From Niastella populi (GTDB lineage: Bacteria > Bacteroidota > Bacteroidia > Chitinophagales > Chitinophagaceae), in NCBI RefSeq assembly GCF_002078015.1, contig NZ_LWBP01000024.1:59056-123055 (forward strand): 64,000 bases of DNA, given 5' to 3'. Positions 55,406-62,898 of the stretch are shown here, piece by piece. Numbering within the stretch: position 1 is the first letter of the stretch; the number at the start of each line of letters is the position of its first letter. Position numbers and translations under genes: made by a program. A model generated the notes under the pieces. That model was not told the origin of the DNA. It was given only the letters and a program-made list of their open reading frames with translations, and searched no databases.

Positions 55406-56116
55406 ACCTCAGATTAAAGTTTATTATTGTTTAGTTAATTCGAATGAATAAACCATTTCATTGTTTTGTTCAATGCTGGTCCCTATTGAATATTACGTTC
55501 ATGAATATTTTAGGGGAGTTTCCCTGTTTCTATCTATTGAATTTGATTTATTTTAGTTCTTACGTAAACACTTTTTTTTCAGCAAGCTCTGCAGTAGTAC
55601 CAGTTTTTTGCTTCTGAATAAGCTTATCAATTTGTTGAAATCGTTCTATTGCCTCATTAATCATACTAATCCGATTTGTTGATTGGAAATTAGATCGGGG
55701 TACAGCGATAGCATCCCCCAATGGCTCTTAACCATCGCAGTGAACTTCCTGTAATTATTGTGATTTTTATTGCCGGATCCTTCCTGTGCCGGGGAAATGT
55801 TATGTAAGGATAGTATCGTTACAAAAAAGGCTTCTTTTTCATATTAAGATAGGTTTAATGTTGACGAATGGTAATGTTGTTTGCCATGACCCATCCCCGG
55901 TAATGTTTTCCCGACGTATACCGGAGACAGGATCAGGCAAATACTATATCGATCAATAGCAACAACAGCTAACAATGGATGAGCGTTGCTACTGAAACCT
56001 GCATGACCTTATGCGGCGTTATTATTTTAATGTTATCTCTAAGTTAGCACCATTTAGTTTTCCATTCAGTGCCATCTTTGTTCCAATCGGTGCTACTTTC
56101 TTAACATTCAGACCTA
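55406..56116. other. Gap upstream of the HTH-kinase operon
   Basis: About 710 AT-rich bases with no full gene. They hold the truncated regulator at 55560-55664 and presumably the promoter of the HTH-kinase operon. I could not place a convincing -7/-33 pair. The stretch 55690-56116 shows nothing I recognise. Confidence 0.5.
55560..55664 (-). pseudogene. Truncated copy of the HTH regulator (34 codons)
   Basis: An ATG at 55664 opens a 34-codon frame: MINEAIERFQQIDKLIQK, then QKTGTTAELAEKKVFT and a stop. It matches the first helices of the neighbouring HTH protein (QLDRLLRNKVTGKASDLAKE) in length and pattern, but ends where the recognition helix should begin. It looks like the remnant of a duplicated regulator; a tiny expressed protein lacking the recognition helix is less likely. 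Confidence 0.5.
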
Positions 56117-56482
56117 TCATATAACCCTGTCTAACTGCTCATATCTTGTCTTCCACTCACCAGGCGTTACACCAACCACTTTTTTGAAAGTTTTTGATAA
56201 ACCACTTTCACTTTTAAAACCGCTTTCCTTTGCTATAGCTTTTAGCGGTTTATTCTGTACAAGCAGTTCTTTTACTTTTTCCAGTCTGATATATCTCAAA
56301 TAAGCATGCACCCCCATTTCGAACTCATGTTTGAATCCCAGCTTGAGTTTCTTTTCAGAGAGTAATACCAAACCCGCCAGTTCTTTTATTGTAATGTCCT
56401 GGCTTAAGTGCCTCGCCAATATTTGTGCTGCTTCCTGAACACGATTAATATCCTGTACACTTAATGTTGTACTTCTTTTCAT
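56117..56482 (-). CDS. Stand-alone AraC-family DNA-binding domain protein
   Basis: A 121-residue protein made almost only of the two AraC helix-turn-helix units (ITIKELAGLVLLSEKKLKLG then YLRYIRLEKVKELLVQN, KPLKAIAKESGFKSESGLSK, TFKKVVGVTPGEWKTRY). It lacks an N-terminal sensor domain. The ATG at 56482 is preferred to an upstream TTG at 56506. It is isolated by gaps of several hundred bases on both sides, so its targets (peptide locus, or PAAR pair upstream) are unclear. Confidence 0.88.
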   Translation of the reverse strand: MKRSTTLSVQDINRVQEAAQILARHLSQDITIKELAGLVLLSEKKLKLGFKHEFEMGVHAYLRYIRLEKVKELLVQNKPLKAIAKESGFKSESGLSKTFKKVVGVTPGEWKTRYEQLDRVI

Positions 56483-56984
56483 GAATAAATTCCCATTAAT
56501 ATTCAAATCCGCATACTTATGAAATTAAATCGTATGACTGCAGTATAAATTCAGGCCAATGTTAAATCTTGCAGGATTTTGATCACAGAGCGAATGGAAA
56601 TGGCAAAGCATTAGTTCCCTGTTGATTTGGCGGCTGGTTTCAATCGCCAGCCATTTTACATTGGAATTAAAATCTTATTAATTGTGGAAAGTGAGATCGG
56701 AATTATAGATCGCGAATCGGATTGGCACTTAGCTATAATGGAGCAGTACATTTATTTACTTTATAGGGAACGCCGACATACCCATTTCAGAAAGTATTGG
56801 TAACTGGCTGCTGTAATCGAATTATACATATCTTTGATTATACGATCTGATCGTCGCGTTAAGTTTCCCTGATTTGTCGTACAACGTCTGCACCATTTCA
56901 AGCGCTAAGATTCCAACCACAACGGAACATGATTCGCAGGACGCGTGTCCTGCATAAAACATTTCACCTGTAAATTTTTATAAG
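56483..56984. other. Gap between AraC and PAAR genes, with a small hairpin
   Basis: No gene is recognised in these 500 bases. GCAGGAC and GTCCTGC (56936-56942 and 56947-56953) form a perfect 7-bp stem with a 4-base loop, ending 31 bases before the PAAR start codon. It could be a leader hairpin or operator. Confidence 0.45.
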
Positions 56985-57848
56985 TTGGGTAAACCTGCAG
57001 CACGAGTAGGAGATGGGCATGCTTGTCCCATGGTGACGCCGGGTACCGGGATGCCGCATCTTGGCGGACCGGTAACGGGACCGGGATGTACAACTGTATT
57101 GATTGAAAACCTGCCTGCCGCAACCGCAGGAGATCTTTGTACATGTGCGGGGGCCGTGGATAAAATAACAGATGGATCAACCGGTGTGTTTATTGGCGGT
57201 AAACCTGCTGCCCGGTTGGGAGACCCATGCATGCATGGCGGCGTAGTGACAGGTGGAAGCGGTTTGGTATTGATAGGTGAGAGCATGGGACGAAATTTCT
57301 TATGGCTGCCATGTGTATGGGAAGAGGATGGAGAACATCTGGAGCCGGCAAAGGAGGAGAAGATAGCTATTGTCAAAAAGGTGATCCTGGATTGCATTGG
57401 TTTGTTGGAAAACAGGTTGAAGGAGTTGGTTGGCGATGATCCTGAAACCATAAGGCGGTTTGAGCAGTGGTTTGGCTGTTATAATGAGGAGAGGAAATTG
57501 GTTATTGTAGAACGGATAGAGAGGCAGGTGGTGTTTTTTAAGGAGCTGGGGATGAATTATTTTTCGAGGATTGCTTACGAGATTGATTACAGAAACTTAC
57601 TTGCTATGGTTTATCCCTGGGATGTTGAGAGTAGTACTATTTTTCTGGGACATCCTTTTTGGAGTGATAGATTATTTACAATCGATTCCAGGGCAACTGT
57701 TTTAATTCATGAAGTCTCTCACTTTGAAAATTTGGGTAGAACTATGGATCATGAGTATGATGAACGGTGTGAGGATTTAGCAAAGAGTTGCCCCGAGGCT
57801 GCATTGTATAATGCCGATTCGTATGCGTTTTTTATAACAAGAGATTAA
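56985..57848 (+). CDS. PAAR-domain protein fused to M35-type zinc metallopeptidase (probable secreted effector)
   Basis: A 287-residue protein. Residues 1-98 are a full PAAR domain (MGKPAARVGDGHACPMVTPG, then GGKPAARLGDPCMHGG), the sharpened tip of contractile injection systems. Residues 115-287 end in an aspzincin-like active site: VLIHEVSHF (His242, Glu243, His246), GRTMDHEYDE with the third ligand Asp255, and YNADSYAFF, the pattern of peptidyl-Lys (M35-type) metallopeptidases. The peptidase would be delivered on the spike. The start is TTG: the encoded MGKPAAR is the standard PAAR N-terminus, and a stop lies 30 bases upstream. No other secretion-system gene is in the window. Eleven bases separate it from the next gene. 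Confidence 0.85.
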   Translation: MGKPAARVGDGHACPMVTPGTGMPHLGGPVTGPGCTTVLIENLPAATAGDLCTCAGAVDKITDGSTGVFIGGKPAARLGDPCMHGGVVTGGSGLVLIGESMGRNFLWLPCVWEEDGEHLEPAKEEKIAIVKKVILDCIGLLENRLKELVGDDPETIRRFEQWFGCYNEERKLVIVERIERQVVFFKELGMNYFSRIAYEIDYRNLLAMVYPWDVESSTIFLGHPFWSDRLFTIDSRATVLIHEVSHFENLGRTMDHEYDERCEDLAKSCPEAALYNADSYAFFITRD

Positions 57849-57859
57849 TAACTATTTAT

Positions 57860-58261
57860 ATGGAAACAGATGTAATAGAAGTTAAGCTTTCGATAGAAGA
57901 AAATGAAGCCGTGATGGCTCATCTCATTTTTAAGAATCGATCAGAAAGAAGTATTTATTTGAATAAGCAGGTGATGTATTATAATGGGGAGGTGAGAAAT
58001 AATTATTTTGAAATTGCTAAAAGTAATGGTCACAGAGTCAGTTTTTTGGGATTTATGGCAAATTGCACAAGAATGCCCGATGAGTATGTACTATTGCAAC
58101 CCAATGAAGAAATAAGTTCTGCTATCTCATTAAAGGAATGGTATAGACTTACAAAAGGTGAAAATTATATAGTTAGGTATTATGCGTTTAATCCTGCCAT
58201 GAAGCAAATGCAATCAGTGTTAATGGAAATGCAGTCCAACAAAGTGGAAATATCTTATTGA
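57860..58261 (+). CDS. M35 propeptide-like small protein (candidate immunity protein)
   Basis: A 133-residue cytoplasmic protein without signal peptide. It reads as a single beta-sandwich: AHLIFKNRSERSIYLNK, NNYFEIAKSNGHRVSFLGF, RMPDEYVLLQPNEEISSAIS, LKEWYRLTKGENYIVRYYAF. This order (F-x-I..G..F-x-G, L-x-P-x-E, L..Y..G.Y.V.Y) is that of the propeptide found in front of fungal and bacterial M35 peptidyl-Lys endopeptidases, here as a separate protein just behind the PAAR-M35 gene. The likely role is to bind and silence the peptidase in the producing cell. By eye it is more AT-rich than the PAAR segment. Homology is inferred by eye. Confidence 0.65.
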   Translation: METDVIEVKLSIEENEAVMAHLIFKNRSERSIYLNKQVMYYNGEVRNNYFEIAKSNGHRVSFLGFMANCTRMPDEYVLLQPNEEISSAISLKEWYRLTKGENYIVRYYAFNPAMKQMQSVLMEMQSNKVEISY

Positions 58262-59072
58262 TCTGGTTTTTCCTGCTAAAAGTATTTCGATATGCTTATC
58301 CGGTAGGTAATTGAAGACCTGCAAGGGCGCCTTAAATTTTATTTAGTATGCTCCCACCCTGCTTCGATTCTGAGCAAAGACACAACTTACCATTCTTCGC
58401 AAATCCTTCGCAAGTTCTTCGCAAATTTGCGAAGAAGCCTAAAAGCATTCTAAAAGAAGTCTAAATGGAGTTGCGAAGAAATCTGCCGCTTTTTTACGGA
58501 GAATATTGCGGAATATGGTTTTCCGGCGTCCAAATTCTGCGGCCAGAACCCGAACCGGTGGTGATCAGCACAGCATTTCAAACCGCCTAAAACGCGACAA
58601 AAGCGTCAAAAAGGGACTTATCTTGGTCTAACTTGGTCTAAGTTGGTGAATGGGGTTTGCATTGTTTCCAACTGCCTTACGTTTGCCATGGAAATCGGAA
58701 CAAGTGTATATATCGGTTACGCCGATGAAGCCAGGAGCCCGGTATATATTTTTTCGGGGAAGTTGAAAGGTTTCGGTTAAGGCCTTCCATATATCAAATA
58801 CCGCTCATTGAAATAGTTGTATAATTTATGGTTATACTGTTCGAAACAGTCAAAATAGCGCATTGCGCACATCTTACATGCCCTGAGTATTATTGCATTT
58901 TTGGGATTGGCGATCTATTTAGGCAACCAGGCTAAATGATTCGGAGAAGAGGCTTCGATCAAAGTTGGCACAGCTGTAAACCACGCTAAAATAACTTAAT
59001 AAATTGCCCCTTCCATGTGCAATAGAATTCATAATTTTCTGTTAGTTGCACATAAAAGAAAAGCACTCCTAT
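58262..59072. other. Gap with short repeats between the effector pair and GH29
   Basis: No convincing gene is seen in 810 bases. The gap holds phased TTCGCAA repeats ending in a palindrome (58396-58436) and a 10-bp triple repeat TTGGTCTAAC-like at 58623-58652. A 30-codon ATG frame at 58689-58781 (MEIGTSVYIGYADEARSPVY) might be a gene fragment. Composition changes back towards the PUL style at the GH29 gene. Confidence 0.5.
58396..58436. repeat. Helically phased TTCGCAA repeats ending in a 22-bp palindrome
   Basis: TTCGCAA begins at 58396, 58407 and 58418, exactly 11 bases apart. The last copy is part of a perfect palindrome at 58415-58436 centred on GCAAATTTGC. Another inverted TTGCGAAGAA lies at 58471-58480. 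One-turn spacing suggests a protein-binding array. Confidence 0.6.
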
Positions 59073-60497
59073 ATGAAAAAAGTAGTTTCTGCGATCGTGT
59101 TGTTTGGTTGTTTGCTGCATGCTGCATGGGCTCAAACTTCTGTACATAATGTTAGCCGCGATAAACGCATGGAATGGTGGCGCGAAGCCCGCTTCGGCCT
59201 GTTCATTCACTGGGGCGTTTATTCTGTGCCCGCTGGTTACTATAATGGCCAGCCCATTAAACGCATCGGCGAATGGATCATGAACCGCGGTAAAATTCCC
59301 GTTGCCGAGTATAAGCAGTTTGCTGCACAATTCAACCCCGTTAAGTATGATGCCGACGCCTGGGTAAAACTTGCCAAAGATGCCGGTATGAAATACATCG
59401 TCATCACCGCCAAACACCATGATGGCTTTGCCCTTTTCAAATCGAACGCCAGCAAATGGAATATGGTTGACGCCACCCCATACGGCAAAGACCTGCTGAA
59501 GCCACTGGCCGAAGCCTGCCGCAAATACGGAATGAAGCTCGGCTTCTATTATTCCCATGCCCAGGACTGGTGCAATCCCGGCGGCGCCGCTGCCCGGAAA
59601 GTTGCCAGCGAAGGCTGGGCCAACCCCGATTCAGCTACCATCGATGCTTATACGGCGGCTAATAGCGGCCATTGGGACCCGGCACAAACCACAAAAACAA
59701 TGGCGCAGTATATCGATGAAGTCGCTGTGCCGCAGGTTAAGGAATTGCTGTCCAACTACGGCGATGTAGCCGTACTGTGGTGGGATACGCCTACCGGTAT
59801 GACCGATGAATTTGCAGAAAAACTGAATGCCGTTCTGGCCCTGCAACCGGATATTATTACCAACGACCGGCTGAAGCGGCCGAACTTCCCCGGCGATTAT
59901 AAAACCCCTGAGCAAAGGATTCCCAAAGAGAGCGAACTCGATGGCAAAGATTGGGAAACCTGCATGACCATGAACAATACCTGGGGCTATAAGAAAAACG
60001 ATCACGAATGGAAGAGCGCAGAAGTAATGGTAAGGAACCTGTTAGATATCGCTTCAAAAGGCGGTAATTACTTAATGAATGTGGGCCCTAAGGATGATGG
60101 CACCATTCCCGCCGAAAGCATTGCCCGCCTGCAGCAGGTAGGAGCGTGGATGAAAGTGAACGGCGAAGCGGTGTATGGAACAAAGGCCAGTCCGCTCGCA
60201 GCTGTTTCATGGGGTAGAATAACAAAGAAAGAACAGAACGGTAACACCATTTTATACCTGAGCGTTTTTAACTGGCCGGCCGGTAAAAAACTGGTAGTGC
60301 CGGGTGTACAGCAACCAGTTGTATCAGCCACCCTGCTGGCAGGTGCAAAGAAACTGGCAGCCGCAAAAACCAGCGAAGGAATAGTTATTAGCGTTCCCGA
60401 AAAAGCGCCCGATAATATGGCCTCCGTAATAAAACTGGTGGTAAAAGGTATTGTTCCTGAAAAGCGTTTTACCGGCGCCGGTGCCAGTGGGTTGTAG
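59073..60497 (+). CDS. GH29 alpha-L-fucosidase, secreted (copy 2)
   Basis: A 474-residue secreted enzyme (signal VVSAIVLFGCLLHAAWAQ). Family 29 motifs: WWREARFGLFIHWGVYSVPA, ITAKHHDGFALFKS, KLGFYYSHAQDW, the nucleophile in VAVLWWDTPTGM (Asp238) and KGGNYLMNVGPKDDG. It is shorter than copy 1, lacking the extra C-terminal module, and belongs to a different branch judging by the CMTMNNTWGYK segment. The ATG at 59073 starts the signal peptide; the frame's TTG at 59046 is rejected. It resumes the CAZyme theme after the 39.6-58.3 kb interruption. Confidence 0.95.
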   Translation: MKKVVSAIVLFGCLLHAAWAQTSVHNVSRDKRMEWWREARFGLFIHWGVYSVPAGYYNGQPIKRIGEWIMNRGKIPVAEYKQFAAQFNPVKYDADAWVKLAKDAGMKYIVITAKHHDGFALFKSNASKWNMVDATPYGKDLLKPLAEACRKYGMKLGFYYSHAQDWCNPGGAAARKVASEGWANPDSATIDAYTAANSGHWDPAQTTKTMAQYIDEVAVPQVKELLSNYGDVAVLWWDTPTGMTDEFAEKLNAVLALQPDIITNDRLKRPNFPGDYKTPEQRIPKESELDGKDWETCMTMNNTWGYKKNDHEWKSAEVMVRNLLDIASKGGNYLMNVGPKDDGTIPAESIARLQQVGAWMKVNGEAVYGTKASPLAAVSWGRITKKEQNGNTILYLSVFNWPAGKKLVVPGVQQPVVSATLLAGAKKLAAAKTSEGIVISVPEKAPDNMASVIKLVVKGIVPEKRFTGAGASGL

Positions 60498-60512
60498 AAA
60501 AATTGAGTTATA

Positions 60513-60545
60513 AAGTGTGCCACACCTCCTAGGTGTGGCACACTT
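60513..60545. repeat. Dispersed palindrome, copy D (GTGTGCCACAC family)
   Basis: AAGTGTGCCACACCT (60513-60527) and AGGTGTGGCACACTT (60531-60545) are perfect 15-bp arms with a 3-base loop, 15 bases after the GH29 stop. This is the most regular copy of the family. Confidence 0.8.
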
Positions 60546-60580
60546 GCTTATATTTACACCCGTTACATATTTCTGCACAT

Positions 60581-61231
60581 ATGAAAAAAGCTTTTGTATT
60601 ATCCTCTTTGTTGGGTTTGTTTTCTTTTCAATCCATAAATGCCCAGGAAGTTGTTGATGCCGCTGGTGTTGTTGATACTCCCGTCCTTGCTGATACTTTC
60701 GTTTCCGCATCACAGGTGGCCAAATGGTATAAGAAAAAAGAATGGTTGAATGGGGTTGCACTTAAACCGCATAAATCGATCAATCAATTTGAATTCTACC
60801 GGCAATATAACTCCAATAAAACATATTGGGAAAAAGCCTTTGCATTTCTGAAAGAGCATGATCTTAAAACGCTGGCAAAGGGAAAATACCCGGTTGACGG
60901 CGATAATGTATTTGTATCAGTGACCGAAGAACCCGGTAAGGATTTTGAAAAAACGAATTGGGAATCGCACCGCAAGTATATCGATTTGCAATGTGTGATC
61001 ACCGGTGATGAAAAGATGGGCAAATGGCCCGTAGCTGAGGCTACCACCATTACCAAACCGTATGATGAAGCAAAAGATGTGGCCAATTATACCGCACCGG
61101 GAAAATTTCATGTTGTACATGCCGGATCGTTTATCATCTTCTTCCCCGGCGAAGCGCATAGACCTAACATTACCCCGGGCAGGAATAAAGTAGTAAAAAA
61201 GATTGTCATTAAAGTAAGAGCTGCTCAGTAG
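60581..61231 (+). CDS. Secreted YhcH/YjgK/YiaL (EbgC-like) family protein
   Basis: A 216-residue protein with a signal peptide (FVLSSLLGLFSFQSINAQ). The double-stranded beta-helix family motifs are clear: GKYPVDGDNVFVSVTE, ESHRKYIDLQCVITGDE, FIIFFPGEAHRPNI, whose Glu and His residues are the usual metal-site positions. Relatives such as EbgC and YiaL act in sugar catabolism and are normally cytoplasmic; export here is notable. The ATG at 60581 is chosen because the upstream part of the frame runs into palindrome D. It lies between GH29 and a terminator, suggesting work on fucose- or uronate-containing products. Confidence 0.88.
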   Translation: MKKAFVLSSLLGLFSFQSINAQEVVDAAGVVDTPVLADTFVSASQVAKWYKKKEWLNGVALKPHKSINQFEFYRQYNSNKTYWEKAFAFLKEHDLKTLAKGKYPVDGDNVFVSVTEEPGKDFEKTNWESHRKYIDLQCVITGDEKMGKWPVAEATTITKPYDEAKDVANYTAPGKFHVVHAGSFIIFFPGEAHRPNITPGRNKVVKKIVIKVRAAQ

Positions 61232-61288
61232 TTCTCAGTTCACAGTTCACCGTTCATGGTTGAAAGTGTAACTATGAACTATGAACTA
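61231..61288. repeat. Low-complexity AGTTCACAGTTCA tract
   Basis: TTCTCAGTTCACAGTTCACC then ACTATGAACTATGAACT, partly self-complementary. It is the inverse of the word repeated at 34908-34972. Confidence 0.6.
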
Positions 61289-61290
61289 AA

Positions 61291-61327
61291 AAAGGGTGGG
61301 CCACTTCTAAAAAGCAGCCCACCCTTT
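61291..61327. terminator. Bidirectional terminator between YhcH-like and beta-helix genes
   Basis: AAAGGGTGGGC (61291-61301) pairs perfectly with GCCCACCCTTT (61317-61327), with A-run before and T-run after, in the gap between two convergent genes. Confidence 0.8.
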
Positions 61328-61357
61328 CAATTGGTATATTGCCAATTGCTTATTTGC

Positions 61358-62887
61358 CTATTGTTGAGCGGCTTTCCTCGCCCTGTATTGCATCAGGTAT
61401 AACGATCCGGGGTGTAACCCGGGTTTGTTTTGTCCTTCCCACTCTCCATCCATACGGCCACCCAAACGGCCGGCATATTTGCCGCCCTTTAAACCGATGC
61501 AATAGTTTTTTCCGCTTACCCACGGACTTTGAACCGCTGCGCGTTTGGCGGTACAGTTCCATAATACCTGCGTAACGCCTGCCCATCCGTGACCGGTGCC
61601 CCAGTTGCCGCGGTCCTGCACGTTGATCTCCCCATCGGTAACAATGTTATCGTACAGGGTGCCCGATGCCCAGCGGTGATGCGGGCCAATATCGGCATGG
61701 GTATTTTTTGCGGTGCAGTTATAAAACACATTTGGTCCGCATACGCGGGCGCCGGTAACGTAATCATGCCGGCCTTCCGAAGCGTAGCAGTTCATCACCA
61801 GGTTTTGCTGTCCATCGTTGTTGAACGAATAGCGGCGGCTGCCGGTGATCTTTGATTTGGCATCCAGGCAGCGGCTATCGCTCACGGTGATCCATTTGGC
61901 CAGTTCGTTCAGATGAACACAACCATATCCAAAATAGCGGCTGGTAACGTGGCGCACCCAGCCATTTTCAATTTTATTGAACTGAATGGCCGTCCAGCCA
62001 TGGTCTTCGGCCGTATCGCTCGAGAACGTTGATTCGCAACGCAGGTGTTCGATGCCCACTTTATTGATGCGTTCGTCGAACGTGCTTTTAAAAAGGGAAG
62101 CGCCGCCATATTTTTTTTCAAGCGCCATCACAACCGGGCAATCGATAAAAATGGTATTGCCTTTTACTTTTGTGATCACCCGTTCAAAATACAATTCATA
62201 TTCGCCGGGGCTCCATTGTTTGGTTTCCTTGCGGGAATCGATCACATCCATTTTCAGGTCTTTGACCCATTCCTCGGTACCGGGGCGAACCAGCACTATT
62301 TTATCGCTGGCTTTGAGTTTGCCAACTGTATTCACGTTGAATGAAGTAGCGCCTACGGGCACATAGTCATCGGTGACGGCTGCGCGGGTACCGGGAATTT
62401 CTTCCAGGTAGCCATCGCCCATCACTTCGATCAATGAGCGCTGCCGGTTGCCGGTGGCTATCAGTTTGGTTCCCTGTTCACCATCTCCTTCTCCGCGCAG
62501 CACTACGCCGCTGGTAACGATGTAAATGGTGCCCGGAATCTTATAGGTGCCTTTTTTCAACAAAATGGCGCCCCTGAACCCGTTTATATCGGGCTTTCTT
62601 TGCGAAACCTCATCGATGGCCTTTTGAATGACGGCCTGGCTGTTGGTATCGCTGGGGAAAACGGTTTTTACAACGGGCACATCGGGTATCGGCTGATCTC
62701 CCTGATAGTAACCAACGCGGCTAAAATCGGGAATCGTGTTGCCGTGTTCGTCCTCATGGTATCGTAAAACTCCGTTCGGACCCATAGTAACAAACTTCGA
62801 CTCCCATTTATTTACCGGGAGCCCGAAACTAAATGCAATAACGACGGCAGCGGCGATGGCTGCCTTTTTGCGTAAACGTTTGGTCAT
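61358..62887 (-). CDS. Secreted right-handed beta-helix protein (second copy)
   Basis: About 509 residues with a basic N-terminus and hydrophobic segment (AAIAAAVVIAFSFGLPVN). The beta-helix body closely parallels that of the T9SS protein at 36-39 kb: PDVPVVKTVFPSDTNSQAVI, GFRGAILLKKGTYKIP, EDHGWTAIQFNKIENGWVRH, GRHDYVTGARVCGPNVFYNC, GPHHRWASGTLYDN, GTGHGWAGVTQVLWNC. It lacks the discoidin module and sorting tail. A polysaccharide lyase or related uronate-acting enzyme is the best guess. It follows the AraC gene by 11 bases on the same strand. The ATG at 62887 is preferred to a TTG six bases upstream. Confidence 0.8.
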   Translation of the reverse strand: MTKRLRKKAAIAAAVVIAFSFGLPVNKWESKFVTMGPNGVLRYHEDEHGNTIPDFSRVGYYQGDQPIPDVPVVKTVFPSDTNSQAVIQKAIDEVSQRKPDINGFRGAILLKKGTYKIPGTIYIVTSGVVLRGEGDGEQGTKLIATGNRQRSLIEVMGDGYLEEIPGTRAAVTDDYVPVGATSFNVNTVGKLKASDKIVLVRPGTEEWVKDLKMDVIDSRKETKQWSPGEYELYFERVITKVKGNTIFIDCPVVMALEKKYGGASLFKSTFDERINKVGIEHLRCESTFSSDTAEDHGWTAIQFNKIENGWVRHVTSRYFGYGCVHLNELAKWITVSDSRCLDAKSKITGSRRYSFNNDGQQNLVMNCYASEGRHDYVTGARVCGPNVFYNCTAKNTHADIGPHHRWASGTLYDNIVTDGEINVQDRGNWGTGHGWAGVTQVLWNCTAKRAAVQSPWVSGKNYCIGLKGGKYAGRLGGRMDGEWEGQNKPGLHPGSLYLMQYRARKAAQQ

Positions 62888-62898
62888 TGGCAAGGGTA

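Noticed and set aside
58689..58781. 30-codon frame (MEIGTSVYIGYADEARSPVY...) as a real gene
   Set aside because: It is too short to judge, has no recognised homologue and no clear ribosome-binding site. It is noted only in the gap description.
58986..59558. 190-residue minus-strand open frame
   Set aside because: It overlaps the N-terminal half of a clear GH29 gene on the other strand, and its composition looks like a shadow frame.
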